A stretch of DNA of 64,000 nucleotides, from NCBI RefSeq assembly GCF_009834565.1, contig NZ_CP019428.1, positions 6,510,001-6,574,000 on the forward strand. The letters are read 5' to 3'. Position numbers and translations under genes: made by a program. The notes under the pieces were generated by a model. It searched no databases. It saw only the letters and a program-made list of their open reading frames with translations, and was not told the DNA's origin. Positions 47,237-57,020 of this stretch are shown here, one piece after another (positions within the stretch are counted from its first letter, which is position 1; every line of letters begins with the position of its first letter). The DNA comes from Pseudomonas sp. R76. GTDB lineage: Bacteria > Pseudomonadota > Gammaproteobacteria > Pseudomonadales > Pseudomonadaceae.

Positions 47237-47416
47237 ATGCCTTTAGTAATGCTCGACACCTGCGTCTGGCTTGATATGTCGTCCCAAAACGTTGAGCTTC
47301 CTATGCTTACCGCCCTGAAGCACCTAGTCCAGGATGACCCTATCAGCCACGGCCAAAAGGTGTTGCGCCGCCCCCGAGCATTGGCGCAGAACCCAACTGT
47401 AAAAGGACCTCGGTAG
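47237..47416 (+). pseudogene. truncated PIN-domain protein
   Basis: 59 codons: MPLVMLDTCVWLDMSSQNVELPML gives the first acidic residue of a PIN nuclease (LDTCVWLD) and then stops after KGPR. A full PIN domain needs about 120 residues with three or four acidic positions. Good ribosome site AGGGGG. Likely the broken 5' end of a nuclease gene. Confidence 0.5.
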
Positions 47417-47869
47417 CTCACTACGCAACAGACCGCTTCGCGTTTTGGGCTAAGAACGCGAAGGCCGATCACTAAACAGCGCCACATGCCGCCACCGGGC
47501 ATCGGCGAACTGAAATCGCTCCCCTACGGCCCCGGCGCCCAAAGCATCTATGAGATATCATACTGACAGGCGGCCAATTTGCTGCGTAGGTGAAGCAGCG
47601 TGACGCGCAAGCAGACTGTGTTGGATGAGCCAAGCGACGACTACCTCTAAAGGCAGCTTGCCAAGATTTCCAACCGCGGGTAGCAGAGATCTATCAAGGT
47701 TCGCCGTTCGACCGGTTCGACAGCAAAATCCAAATCCGTTGCTCCATCCTTGGCAGCGGCGAACGCAATATAAGCAAGCTATGCAGGTCCTTAAGAAGGG
47801 CTCTATGCGACACCTAAGAGCCAAAGCAAGCCTCGATTATCGCTAGGCTGAGCAGAAAGAGAACATGTA
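47417..47869. other. intergenic region before hsdM
   Basis: 453 bp with no supported gene; some short frames may be debris. It should contain the hsdM promoter. Confidence 0.4.
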
Positions 47870-49645
47870 ATGAATCTGAGCAGTACCATCAAGTCCATCC
47901 AGGACATTATGCGTAAGGACGATGGTGTCGATGGCGACGCTCAGCGTCTGGGCCAGCTTACCTGGATGCTCTTCCTCAAAGTCTTCGACCAGCGTGAAGA
48001 CGAGTGGGTAAATGACAATCCCAAATATCAATCTCCCATCCCCTCGCATCTTCGTTGGCGCAACTGGGCAGCTTTCAAACCTGGGGTGGATGGCAGGAAG
48101 GTGTCGCAGAAAACGGCTAGCGAGATTATCAGCTTCGTCAATAGCGATCTGTTCCCTACGCTCAAGAATCTCGACGCTAGCGTCAGCGCTCACCACAAGG
48201 TGATCCGCAGCATCTTTGACGATGCCAACAACTACATGAAATCGGGCGCTCAACTGCTTGCGGTGATCGAAAAGCTTGAAGAAGCCATCCACTTCGACGA
48301 TTTCAAGTTGCGAGCCCAACTCGGAGATGTTTATGAGCACCTGCTTAACGACCTGAGGGGCGCAGGCAACGCAGGTGAGTTCTACACCCCACGTGCTATT
48401 ACCCGGTTCATGGTGGATCGTGTCAATCCGAGTTTGAAAGGCGAAGAAGTGGTACTTGATCCCGCCTGCGGTACGGGAGGCTTCCTCACCGCGACCATTG
48501 ACCATCTGCGCCATCAGCGCACCTCCAAGTCCGGAGCCAAAGAGCAGACTGCTATCGAAGCAGCAATTCGAGGCTTTGAAAAAAAGCAGCTACCGCATCT
48601 TCTCTGCACTACCAACATGCTGTTGCATGGCATCGACGTACCCAGTCAGATCGAGCACAGAAACACCCTAGGTATACTCTGGGATAAGTGGAGCGCTGAA
48701 GACGAGGTGGACTGTGTAATCACCAACCCTCCTTTCGGCGGCTATGAGGACGACGGAGTGGGCACCAGCTACCCGCCCGAACTACGCACCCGTGAGACAG
48801 CCGACATGTTCATGGCGCTCATTATTAAGAAGCTGCTAAAGGAGCGTGGCCGAGCGGCTGTGGTACTTCCCGATGGGTTCCTGTTCGGAACGGGTATAAA
48901 AGACACGCTTAAGGAACTACTGCTTCGTGACTGTAAATTGCACACCATCGTTCGCTTGCCTAAGGGCGTCTTCGCTCCTTACACCACCATCAAAACCAAT
49001 CTGCTCTTCTTCACCAAGGGAGCGTCGGTCGACGAAGAAACAGAGCACTTTCACACTGACACTATCTGGTATTACGAGCATCCCTACCCGTCGGGCCACA
49101 AGAGCTACAGCAAGACCAAGCCTATTCGCTTCGAAGAGTTTCAGTCGGAGATTGCATGGTGGGGCAGTGAGACCAACGACTTTGCCGACCGTGTAGAGAA
49201 TGAGTTCGCCTGGAAAGTCGACTTCAAAGCTAAGCGTGATAAGGCCAGGGTAGCCGCCAAACCGCATTGGAGTCGCGCGAAAGCCCAGAACCTTGAGGCC
49301 GCCAAGCTAGAAAACCGTGTGCGCGATCTACGAGACTCCATCAAGGGTGCTCGCAACGCGGCGCAGCGCAAAATGGCTGAAGATGAGGCCGAAACCCTGC
49401 GTAATAAAGCCGATGAACAACGCCTGCAAGCGCGCGATGCCCAAGCTACCGGCGATCGCCTTTATTGGGCGATTTACAACTTGGATCTAAAAAATCCCAA
49501 CGCGCCGGAGGAAGAAAACCATGATCCTGACGTGTTACTCGACAAATACAAGATCCTCCTCGGGCAGATCGAAGAAACTGAGAACCAGCTGAAAAGCGAA
49601 CTGGCTGCAGCCTTGGCGCATAATTTCGTCAGTAAGGATTCCTGA
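47870..49645 (+). CDS. hsdM: type I restriction-modification methyltransferase HsdM
   Basis: 591 residues. N-terminal HsdM helical domain (MNLSSTIKSIQDIMRKDDGVDGDAQRL), SAM motif I DPACGTGGFL near 197, motif IV NPPFGG near 285 for N6-adenine methylation, and a C-terminal coiled-coil (about 440-530). Forms the M2S methyltransferase with HsdS. Its stop overlaps the hsdS start (TGATG). Intact. Confidence 0.95.
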   Translation: MNLSSTIKSIQDIMRKDDGVDGDAQRLGQLTWMLFLKVFDQREDEWVNDNPKYQSPIPSHLRWRNWAAFKPGVDGRKVSQKTASEIISFVNSDLFPTLKNLDASVSAHHKVIRSIFDDANNYMKSGAQLLAVIEKLEEAIHFDDFKLRAQLGDVYEHLLNDLRGAGNAGEFYTPRAITRFMVDRVNPSLKGEEVVLDPACGTGGFLTATIDHLRHQRTSKSGAKEQTAIEAAIRGFEKKQLPHLLCTTNMLLHGIDVPSQIEHRNTLGILWDKWSAEDEVDCVITNPPFGGYEDDGVGTSYPPELRTRETADMFMALIIKKLLKERGRAAVVLPDGFLFGTGIKDTLKELLLRDCKLHTIVRLPKGVFAPYTTIKTNLLFFTKGASVDEETEHFHTDTIWYYEHPYPSGHKSYSKTKPIRFEEFQSEIAWWGSETNDFADRVENEFAWKVDFKAKRDKARVAAKPHWSRAKAQNLEAAKLENRVRDLRDSIKGARNAAQRKMAEDEAETLRNKADEQRLQARDAQATGDRLYWAIYNLDLKNPNAPEEENHDPDVLLDKYKILLGQIEETENQLKSELAAALAHNFVSKDS

Positions 49646-51693
49646 TGGATGCGCAGCAGTTTCTGACCGAGTTTGGCCATATCGCAAACGCACCGGGAGG
49701 CGTGGCTCTGCTTCGGCAAATGATTTACCAGTTGGCGGTCACCGGCTCGCTTACACCGCGCGGCTCTGCACCGGAAGACGCATCTACGTTACTTGCTAAC
49801 ATTGAGCGAGAACGAAAACGCTTGGTAGGCGAGAAGAAGTACAAGCGGATGCTAAAGCTGGAAGGCGAGCCTATTCAGCCTCCCCACCTGTTTGTGCTGC
49901 CATCCACTTGGCGCTGGTCGAGACTACTCGACATAGGCGAGATCAATCCCCGCAATGAAGCGGCAGATGATCAGCTAGTAGCATTTGTTCCAATGAGCGG
50001 GGTACCTCTGTTGCATAAGGACTCTGTCGTTGCACAAAAAAAACGGTGGGGAGATATCAAGAAAGGCTACACACACTTCGCCAACGGCGATGTGGTATTG
50101 GCCAAGATCACCCCGTGCTTCGAAAACGGCAAGGCTGCTGTGATAACCAGCTTGCCAGGGGAGTTAGGTATTGGCGCTGGCACGACGGAGCTGCAGGTAT
50201 ACCGACCAATTCATGCGGGCATCCTGCCCAGCTATGTTTACCTATTTCTACGATCCCCTCTCTTTACCGTAGAAGGTAAGAAAAACATGACGGGAACGGC
50301 AGGCCAGAAACGCGTTCCCACTGACTACTTTGCTACGCGCGCATTTCCACTGCCGCCAACCGGCGAGCAAAATCGAATTGTCGCCAAAGTCGACGAACTA
50401 ATGACTTTGTGCGACCACCTAGAAAAGCAGCAGCAACACCGACGCTATCTGCAAAACGCCTTGCGTCAGTCTATGTTACAAGCCATCGCCAATGCACAGA
50501 GCCCTCACGATCTACAAGATAGCTGGAAGCGGCTCGAGATGAGCTTCGGATGCGCGATTAGCGAGTCGAAGGACGTCGACGCCGTCATCGCAGAGTTGAA
50601 AAATTTGGCTGTTCGTGGCCTGCTTACTGACGCCTCAACGACACGACCAGACTTGAATCGCATCAAGCTAGATTGTGAAAAGCTGCGACGGCAATGTATC
50701 GACGAAGGCTTGATGCGCAAACAGAAGTTAGTCGGCATGGCTGCAAGCGAAGTTGCTTATCCAGAGCACTGGGGCATCGTTCCGTTCGACGAAGTTGCGA
50801 TAGTGATTGGTGGCGTGACGAAGGGACGGAACCTTCGTGGCCGCGCAACTATTGTCTGCCAGTATTTGGCGGTGGCCAATGTTCAACGCGGTTACGTAAA
50901 GCTTGATGATTTAAAGTCGATTGAGATATCAGCGGACGAGTTACCTAAGTACGTGGTTAATGAGGGAGACCTTCTTATTACTGAAGGAGGCGATTGGGAC
51001 AAGGTTGGGCGCACCTCGATTTGGCGTGGAGAGATAGAGAACTGCATACACCAAAATCATGTCTTCAAAGCGCGTATCCCAAGCTCGCTGCTCAAAAACG
51101 AATGGGCTGAGCTAGTTTTTAACTCAGGCGTTGGGCGTGATTACTTTGCTAGTGCCTCTAAGCAGACGACCAACCTCGCATCAATCAACATGACGCAGCT
51201 TCGCAGCTTTCCACTTCCTGTTCCTCCTCTGGACGAGCAGGAACGCGTGCTCGCTGTGCTTTCCGTGCTGGAAGCCAAATGCGTTGAGTGGCGGAGTCAG
51301 TTGCAGCGGAAGCAGGAGTTATCTGCCCTGCTAGCCAATTCTACCGTTGCGGCGTTTACTGGTATCGCTATCGATCAAGAAAAGGATGTCGCTGTGAAAG
51401 CTCCGCAAACCGAACTTATCGCACCGCTACGTCTGGGCACTGATCCAGACACTAATGCGCAAGCCCCACTCGCGACCCTGTTAGCGCGCGACAACGGTGA
51501 GATGTCCGCCCTCGACTTATGGCACCGCTTCGGCGGTGAAATTGACGCCTTCTATGCTCAGCTAAAGATCGAGGTAGCTTACGGCTGGATTGACGACCCC
51601 AGTTACGTGCTCGATGAGAGTGCTCCTGAGAGCACAAAGAAGTACCCAAATGGCGCACAGGTCGCCAAAATGAAACTCAAAGAGGACGTTTGA
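49645..51693 (+). CDS. hsdS: type I specificity subunit HsdS
   Basis: 682 residues, longer than the usual 400-600. Two target-recognition domains (about 75-245 and 365-555) separated by the conserved coiled-coil (PTGEQNRIVAKVDELMTLCDHLEKQQ) and followed by the second one (DEQERVLAVLSVLEAKCVEW). A C-terminal extension of about 100 residues (MSALDLWHRFGGEIDAFYAQLKIEV) is unusual and could dock the ATPase encoded next. One base separates it from that gene. Confidence 0.92.
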   Translation: MDAQQFLTEFGHIANAPGGVALLRQMIYQLAVTGSLTPRGSAPEDASTLLANIERERKRLVGEKKYKRMLKLEGEPIQPPHLFVLPSTWRWSRLLDIGEINPRNEAADDQLVAFVPMSGVPLLHKDSVVAQKKRWGDIKKGYTHFANGDVVLAKITPCFENGKAAVITSLPGELGIGAGTTELQVYRPIHAGILPSYVYLFLRSPLFTVEGKKNMTGTAGQKRVPTDYFATRAFPLPPTGEQNRIVAKVDELMTLCDHLEKQQQHRRYLQNALRQSMLQAIANAQSPHDLQDSWKRLEMSFGCAISESKDVDAVIAELKNLAVRGLLTDASTTRPDLNRIKLDCEKLRRQCIDEGLMRKQKLVGMAASEVAYPEHWGIVPFDEVAIVIGGVTKGRNLRGRATIVCQYLAVANVQRGYVKLDDLKSIEISADELPKYVVNEGDLLITEGGDWDKVGRTSIWRGEIENCIHQNHVFKARIPSSLLKNEWAELVFNSGVGRDYFASASKQTTNLASINMTQLRSFPLPVPPLDEQERVLAVLSVLEAKCVEWRSQLQRKQELSALLANSTVAAFTGIAIDQEKDVAVKAPQTELIAPLRLGTDPDTNAQAPLATLLARDNGEMSALDLWHRFGGEIDAFYAQLKIEVAYGWIDDPSYVLDESAPESTKKYPNGAQVAKMKLKEDV

Positions 51694-51694
51694 G

Positions 51695-53536
51695 TTGCAA
51701 CTCCTATACTTAAACATTCCGCAGTTCCGTAATTTGCGTGGTGTGGCGATAGAATTTGCGACGCATCTGTCGCTTATGCCCGGCGTAGCAGCCGATGCAG
51801 TCCCACAGCCGATTCGCAGTCATGCTCTAATCGGACAGAACGGCACTGGCAAGTCCAATCTAATCGAAGCGCTAATTACTATCTTCCGTGATGTCGATCT
51901 TGATAGGGATGCAGCATTCGACTACACGCTTGAATATCAGATTCGGGACCATATCGTTCGGATTCAAGCGGATACCGCCAAACAGAAGCGCCCCTATGTA
52001 TGGGTAGATGGTGACCGTGTAAACCAGAATTATCTTAACCAGAACGACCCCCCTGAAAAATCACCACGCGATGAGCGGCGAGGCCCGCGACTACTGCCAA
52101 CGCACATTTTTGCCTATTACTCTGGCCGTAACGAACGCATAGAGGGCTTGTTTCAGGAGCATCAGCGCCGCTTCAACCAACTGCAAGAAATCACAACTGA
52201 AGAGGTTATACCTGAGCAACTGCTGGAGAACTTTACTGCCAGCGAAGCGGACATCCGCGCTGTGGAGGAGGCCAAACGCCGACGCGAGTCTCGCCTGAGA
52301 CAGCTAGGTGATGATCGCCTGCGCCGGCTGTTTTACTGTCGGGGCGGTCACAGCCAGCTCGTGCTGCTGGCTTGCTTGCTGTCCGATGATCCAGTGTTCA
52401 AAAAGGTTCTTAAGAACCTGCACATCGAAGCCCTCGAGTCGGCCCTATTCGTCCTAAAGGAACCGTATCGTCTACGCGAGAAGCGCCGGAGTGGAAAGTT
52501 TGACGAGAGCGATATAAACGAGGGCGACCCGCGCTTTTGGTTCGCCCGCGGAAATGTGGTGAATGAGTTTCTTGATAAGCTTTGGCAAGTCTCCTGGGCG
52601 CCCATCGAACAGGAGGTATCCAAGCAAATTGATTTTCGCGGCCGCACCGAGAGGCAAAACCAGCTTTACTTGTTCGTACCTAGTAACGCCAAACTCCAGC
52701 AACTGGGAGATCTGATGGGAGGTACCGACAACTTCTTCCGCTATTCTGAGGGCGCCTACATTGGAGATTTGATCGACGAAGTACGCATTACGGTCAAGAG
52801 GAGCGATGAACACGGAGGCAAGGTAAGTTTTACTCAGCTTTCCGAGGGCGAGTTGCAGATGCTCACCGTGCTAGGCCTGATGCGCATCACACGCGAAGAC
52901 CATTGCCTATTTTTGCTCGACGAACCCGATACACACCTAAATCCAATCTGGAAACTTCGTTACTTCGACGACATTGAAGGCGTTCTGGGGAGTGATGAAG
53001 ACAGGCAGATCCGGGGGAACTCGCAGATCCTCATCACTACGCACGACCCAATGATGGTTGGGGGCTTACGTCGCGAGCAGGTACTCATCCTTAGTCGACA
53101 GGGAAATCAGACGATGGTGCAAAGACCGTACGAGCATCCGCAAGGAATGGGCGTGGCGGGATTGTTAAAGAGCGAGCTATTTGGCCTTCCTTCGACGTTG
53201 GATCAGCAAACGCTTGACGATCTACAACGGCGTAATGATCTGCTAGCCAAGAAGGCCAGCCAAGGTTTGACCAGCGCCGAAGCAGATGAGTTGGTGCGCT
53301 TGCGCCGATACCTAGAAGAACTTGGCTTCTCGCGTGAATACAGGGACCCTATGTACCAACTATTTGTGCAGAAGATGTACGAGGCCAAGTCGCAACCCAT
53401 TAATAAATTTTTGACGCCCGAAGAGTTGGCTGATCAAGAGGCCATGGCCGAAGGGATCGTGAAGGATTTAGTTCGCAATGAACGTAAGGGTGAGCTTGCT
53501 GAACTTGCCAGGTTGTTGAAGCAGGGAAGTAACTGA
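51695..53536 (+). CDS. Septu-like AAA ATPase (PtuA type)
   Basis: 613 residues, TTG start one base after hsdS (AGAGGA upstream). SMC/AAA_15-21 type ATPase: opening LYLNIPQFRNLRGVAIEF, Walker A GQNGTGKSN near residue 46, signature LSEGELQML, Walker B CLFLLDEPDTHLNP near 404, H-loop ITTHDPMMVGG. C-terminal helical tail ends LARLLKQGSN. Next to an HNH protein, it forms the two-gene pair of Septu (PtuAB). It sits where hsdR would be expected. Confidence 0.8.
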   Translation: MQLLYLNIPQFRNLRGVAIEFATHLSLMPGVAADAVPQPIRSHALIGQNGTGKSNLIEALITIFRDVDLDRDAAFDYTLEYQIRDHIVRIQADTAKQKRPYVWVDGDRVNQNYLNQNDPPEKSPRDERRGPRLLPTHIFAYYSGRNERIEGLFQEHQRRFNQLQEITTEEVIPEQLLENFTASEADIRAVEEAKRRRESRLRQLGDDRLRRLFYCRGGHSQLVLLACLLSDDPVFKKVLKNLHIEALESALFVLKEPYRLREKRRSGKFDESDINEGDPRFWFARGNVVNEFLDKLWQVSWAPIEQEVSKQIDFRGRTERQNQLYLFVPSNAKLQQLGDLMGGTDNFFRYSEGAYIGDLIDEVRITVKRSDEHGGKVSFTQLSEGELQMLTVLGLMRITREDHCLFLLDEPDTHLNPIWKLRYFDDIEGVLGSDEDRQIRGNSQILITTHDPMMVGGLRREQVLILSRQGNQTMVQRPYEHPQGMGVAGLLKSELFGLPSTLDQQTLDDLQRRNDLLAKKASQGLTSAEADELVRLRRYLEELGFSREYRDPMYQLFVQKMYEAKSQPINKFLTPEELADQEAMAEGIVKDLVRNERKGELAELARLLKQGSN

Positions 53537-53539
53537 CGC

Positions 53540-54352
53540 ATGCGTAAGATCTCAATACCTCAAGGGCAAACTCCGCCACAAGATTGGTTAGAGGAAGCCT
53601 CGCGTATGACTGCTGCCTTGGCCGCCGCGGATAGCGATGAAGAGCGCGATACCCTCATAGAGCAGCACGCAAGGCTGTGGCGCGACGATCGCATTCGAAA
53701 CTGGTTGCTGAGACTGTTTCACAACAAATGCTGGTACACAGAGGCTCATGAGTCCGTATCGGCCTACCACGTAGACCATTACCGCCCCAAAGGTAGAGTA
53801 ACTGACATCGGGCGAACTCACCCTGAAGCAGGCTACTGGTGGCTAGCATTTGACTGGCAGAACTACCGGATTTGCGGGCAACTTATCAACGTCAAGAAGA
53901 GCGATGTATTTCCGCTTTTGGAGGGCCACAGGGCTACACATAGCATGCCCAATAGTCTGCGACTGGAAGCTCCTATCATGATTGACCCCATGACCGATGA
54001 CGCCAGGCTGATCAGCTTCGAGATGGACGAGGACGGCTGCAGAGCTGTGCCAATGCCGGGTGCTGAAGAAGAAGATTGCGCTCGTGTAGATGCCACCATT
54101 GAGATCATAGGACTTAATCGTCTGGATAGGCTAAACCAGAAGAGGGCAGATGTCTGGCGTGAATGCCAAGAAAAGCTGACTAGTTATGAAGCGGCGGCGC
54201 AAGAGCCGCTAGCACTGAAAACACTACGGCGCGCGATGATCATTGAAGAGCTCAAAAAGAGCGTGCGATATGAAAGCGAGCTATCATCTGTGGCAGAAGC
54301 ATGCATCCGAAAATTGGGTTCGGAAGTCGTGAGGGCGCAAGTTCACGGTTGA
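53540..54352 (+). CDS. Septu-like HNH endonuclease (PtuB type)
   Basis: 270 residues, 3 bp after the ATPase. HNH motif from residue 64: NKCWYTEAHES and AYHVDHYRPKGRV, then GYWWLAFDWQNYRICGQLIN, the PtuB/TIGR02646-like order (the Cys-x-x-Cys zinc pair is replaced by CWYTE). Metal-dependent DNA nuclease held by the ATPase until infection. C-terminal half helical. Last gene of the hsdM-hsdS-ATPase-HNH operon. Confidence 0.8.
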   Translation: MRKISIPQGQTPPQDWLEEASRMTAALAAADSDEERDTLIEQHARLWRDDRIRNWLLRLFHNKCWYTEAHESVSAYHVDHYRPKGRVTDIGRTHPEAGYWWLAFDWQNYRICGQLINVKKSDVFPLLEGHRATHSMPNSLRLEAPIMIDPMTDDARLISFEMDEDGCRAVPMPGAEEEDCARVDATIEIIGLNRLDRLNQKRADVWRECQEKLTSYEAAAQEPLALKTLRRAMIIEELKKSVRYESELSSVAEACIRKLGSEVVRAQVHG

Positions 54353-54585
54353 AGCCTGAGCAGTTTCTATTCTATTACTAATCTCTGTACGAAAGGATTG
54401 CCTTCCGCACCGAGGACAATAGCCGTGTGAGTGGCCTCTATCGAACCCTTGACTGACATACCGTGGAGAATTTACCAGAAGGTGAAATTCCCTGTTGGTA
54501 ATTTATGTGGTGGCTTGGACTGGCAGGTCTAGATAAATTACTGATCGAGAGTAGGTCTCGGTGATTTCTGTCTGGCTATGGTGTT

Positions 54586-54894
54586 CTATTTTAGAGGATG
54601 AATACTGACAAACTTACCGAAGTAAACGTCTGTTTTTTTCGTAAACATTTCGTATGAGAAAACTTCGTTGTCTTCGACTGTGATCATACCGACGTAAACG
54701 ATGGTAAGATTTTTATCTTTTTGAAAACTGATGCTAATAGGAGATTCTGCACCATGCTCGTCTACGACTTGCATCGCCTTGCCTTTAGAGGCAGGGATTT
54801 TCTTTACGTAGAGAGTACCTTCAGTGTCATCGGGTTTAAGGTAAGTCAAAATCTCAATCTGCTGGTCTTTCGTTAGTTTCATTTGGCACTCCAT
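54586..54894 (-). CDS. hypothetical small protein
   Basis: 102 residues from ATG 54894, with AAGGAG five bases upstream; ATG 54876 and GTG 54900 are alternatives. Mixed beta sequence (EGTLYVKKIPASKGKAMQVVDEHGAESPISISFQ; LTIVYVGMITVEDNEVFSYEMF). No family recognised. First seen, in map order, of a minus-strand block of unknown genes; AT-rich. Confidence 0.6.
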   Translation of the reverse strand: MECQMKLTKDQQIEILTYLKPDDTEGTLYVKKIPASKGKAMQVVDEHGAESPISISFQKDKNLTIVYVGMITVEDNEVFSYEMFTKKTDVYFGKFVSIHPLK

Positions 54895-55136
54895 TTTCAC
54901 TCCTTGTCCAAGCCTTTAGCACTGTGCCCTAAAAAGGTATCGGAACGCAATCGCTGTGCCACCATCGGCTGCTACGTGCGGTAATTCTACTTTCGAGGCA
55001 GCGCTCCGAAACGATCGCGGTAGAGACGGCGGTTAGCTGCGCAGAACACCGCAAGTGCAATTATTAACAAAATCATTATATAAACTTACTGCACTCGCCC
55101 CTATAGTTCTATTTTCATGCATGCAAGTTCTTTACA

Positions 55137-55571
55137 TTAGACTCGCTTGAGAGGGCCATGAATATAAGCATTAAAAATTAGAGAGCACTCAGTGAACTCG
55201 TCTGCAATTTCTTTCAGCGAAGCGGTTGTCCAAGAAGCGCCGTCACGAAAAAGCCGCTGCCCGCCGTCCTTATCCGTTCCCGGCTTTGCATGCAGTAATC
55301 CATTTCTCGACTTTACCAAAATTTTAAAATTCTCCCCGGACTCAACTAGGGCAGCCCGGAGTTCTGGACCTCGAACGCGTTTTGCAAATCGAATAAAATC
55401 GCTGGCAATGTTACCGGCAGTTTTCCTTTCTAGTTTACGTATGTAATTTCCTTGCAGGCATTCGCAGCACCAAACGACGTTCCACTCCAACTGTGCAAAT
55501 GCGAATGTCGCCAATCCCAAATCCTTGATGTATTCGTTATCTACTGAAATGCGCAAGCGATCGTCTTTCAT
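55137..55571 (-). CDS. HEPN-like hypothetical protein
   Basis: 144 residues from ATG 55571 with AGGAGT upstream. Helical, with LATFAFAQLEWNVVWCCECL and KSRNGLLHAKPGT; the RNxxxH pattern (R-N-G-L-L-H) matches the catalytic Rx4-6H motif of HEPN RNases. The domain call rests on that motif alone. HEPN proteins are common toxin effectors. No MNT-type antitoxin lies beside it. Confidence 0.5.
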   Translation of the reverse strand: MKDDRLRISVDNEYIKDLGLATFAFAQLEWNVVWCCECLQGNYIRKLERKTAGNIASDFIRFAKRVRGPELRAALVESGENFKILVKSRNGLLHAKPGTDKDGGQRLFRDGASWTTASLKEIADEFTECSLIFNAYIHGPLKRV

Positions 55572-55749
55572 ATAACTCCTAAATTTTAAACTTAACCATA
55601 CCAAAGTTTTTTATGGCTGATTTTCGAGAATCATTGACTGAGTGCCAGTCCGCTGTACTTTGCAAGGAAAATATATTAAACAAAGAAAAAATTCTATATT
55701 TTTCATATATCTATATGCATCACATATACATTCAACATCTATTTGTCGA

Positions 55750-56457
55750 CTAGTATGCTTTGTAGTCAAATGGAGATACTAAAACCTTAATCTCTTCTTC
55801 GGTTATAAAATTTTTGGCTAATTCTTGGAGCCCTTCATATTCTACTTCCCGAAAGTTTTTAAATTTCTGCCTGATTTTTTTTAGAGTTTCATCAGGTATT
55901 TTTTTAGCACATTGGTAGGCTCTGTAATAAACGCTGCCAGGAGAACTCAATGGTGAAAAGGGCGGTGGGGCTCCTATTTCCGGGAATATATATTCAGCAT
56001 AAAAGCTTTCTGCGAACTTAACTGCTGCCCCTTCTTCTAATGTAGCCACTGGAGTAGAATTTATATCCGCAGGCCCAAGCAGATGTAGCGATTCATGGGC
56101 GACCTCATAGAATAGCTGCTCCCAACTTTTAACTGTTGATCCGAGACATACCATATGTACTACATCTGGAAATTCAGGTGTCGATAGTGTTACACCGACT
56201 CGTGATCTGGAACCATGGAACCGTGGTTGAGTGGATATCTTTTTGGCGTCCATGCTCGACGGTCCATATTTATTCTCTGCAAGGCTGTGAAGCAGTTTAC
56301 CTATGCAGTTGATAGCGAATCTGTTTTCATCGCATTGAAGATTCCTAGTCGCTGGATTTAGACTCTTTTTTAAAAAATCAATTTTCTCACCGACCTCAGA
56401 GTCATCTATAAAAATGTCTTCCGTCATTTTAATTATTATATTTTTAACCCATTCCAT
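55750..56457 (-). CDS. putative HExxH zinc metallopeptidase
   Basis: 235 residues from ATG 56457 (MEWVKN, AGAGGT eight bases upstream); an ATG 11 codons earlier lacks a ribosome site. Residues around 130-160 read FYEVAHESLHLLGP ... TLEEGAAVKFAE: a HESLH zinc site and a downstream Glu as third ligand. No signal peptide, so cytoplasmic. Follows the RHH-like gene by 53 bp. The family is unknown to me; it may process a partner protein encoded nearby. Confidence 0.65.
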   Translation of the reverse strand: MEWVKNIIIKMTEDIFIDDSEVGEKIDFLKKSLNPATRNLQCDENRFAINCIGKLLHSLAENKYGPSSMDAKKISTQPRFHGSRSRVGVTLSTPEFPDVVHMVCLGSTVKSWEQLFYEVAHESLHLLGPADINSTPVATLEEGAAVKFAESFYAEYIFPEIGAPPPFSPLSSPGSVYYRAYQCAKKIPDETLKKIRQKFKNFREVEYEGLQELAKNFITEEEIKVLVSPFDYKAY

Positions 56458-56510
56458 TCGGCGACCTCTTTTAAGTTTGTCGTGAGTCATTTCTATAGAT
56501 TAGGGCGGGG

Positions 56511-57020
56511 CTATTTTTTGGAAGATAAAAACAAGCTGTTCTTTATCTCTTTTACTAGTTTTTTACGCACGGTCTCGATAGAGGTAGGATTATCTGATTC
56601 TGATATGCCATTACTGTATATATGGCCGGTCCAAATACCGTTGTTAAGCAGACCGCAAATTTCGTGTTGGCCTAATTCACTTGGCCATGCGGCAAAGTAT
56701 CCAGGATCACTATGGATTATACGTTTCTCAAGTTTTGGGATTCGAAAGAGAATGGGGTGGCTGACCACGAGGTATTTTAGTCGAACTATTACTTTCCAAG
56801 CGCCAGGATCGTAAGGGGGATTAGAATCTTCAGGCTTGAAAACATGAACAGTGAACTGTTCACTCAGGTGTTCCGCGTGAGCACTTACAAATTCCGTTAC
56901 GTATTTGCGCAACTGCTCGGCCGGGTTCGATCCTACCGCTGCGCAAACCTCTTCAAAGTTTTTCTTCTCCGCCGCGCTCACGCGTGTTCTGAGAAACTCG
57001 CTCCTATCTTGAGCATTCAT
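56511..57020 (-). CDS. RHH-like N-terminal domain protein, unknown C-terminal domain
   Basis: 169 residues from ATG 57020. The start, FLRTRVSAAEKKNFEEVCAAVGSNPAEQLRKYVTEFV, has the ribbon-helix-helix pattern of antitoxin-type DNA binders. The remaining 120 residues are a mixed domain (AWKVIVRLKYLVVSHPILFRI; GLLNNGIWTGHIY). The order RHH, then HExxH protein, resembles regulator-protease pairs. Binding of its own promoter is an inference. Confidence 0.6.
   Translation of the reverse strand: MNAQDRSEFLRTRVSAAEKKNFEEVCAAVGSNPAEQLRKYVTEFVSAHAEHLSEQFTVHVFKPEDSNPPYDPGAWKVIVRLKYLVVSHPILFRIPKLEKRIIHSDPGYFAAWPSELGQHEICGLLNNGIWTGHIYSNGISESDNPTSIETVRKKLVKEIKNSLFLSSKK

Noticed and set aside
54353..54585. 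Possible hsdR remnant after the HNH gene
   Set aside because: Looked for DEAD-box helicase or PD-(D/E)XK traces in all frames; none seen.
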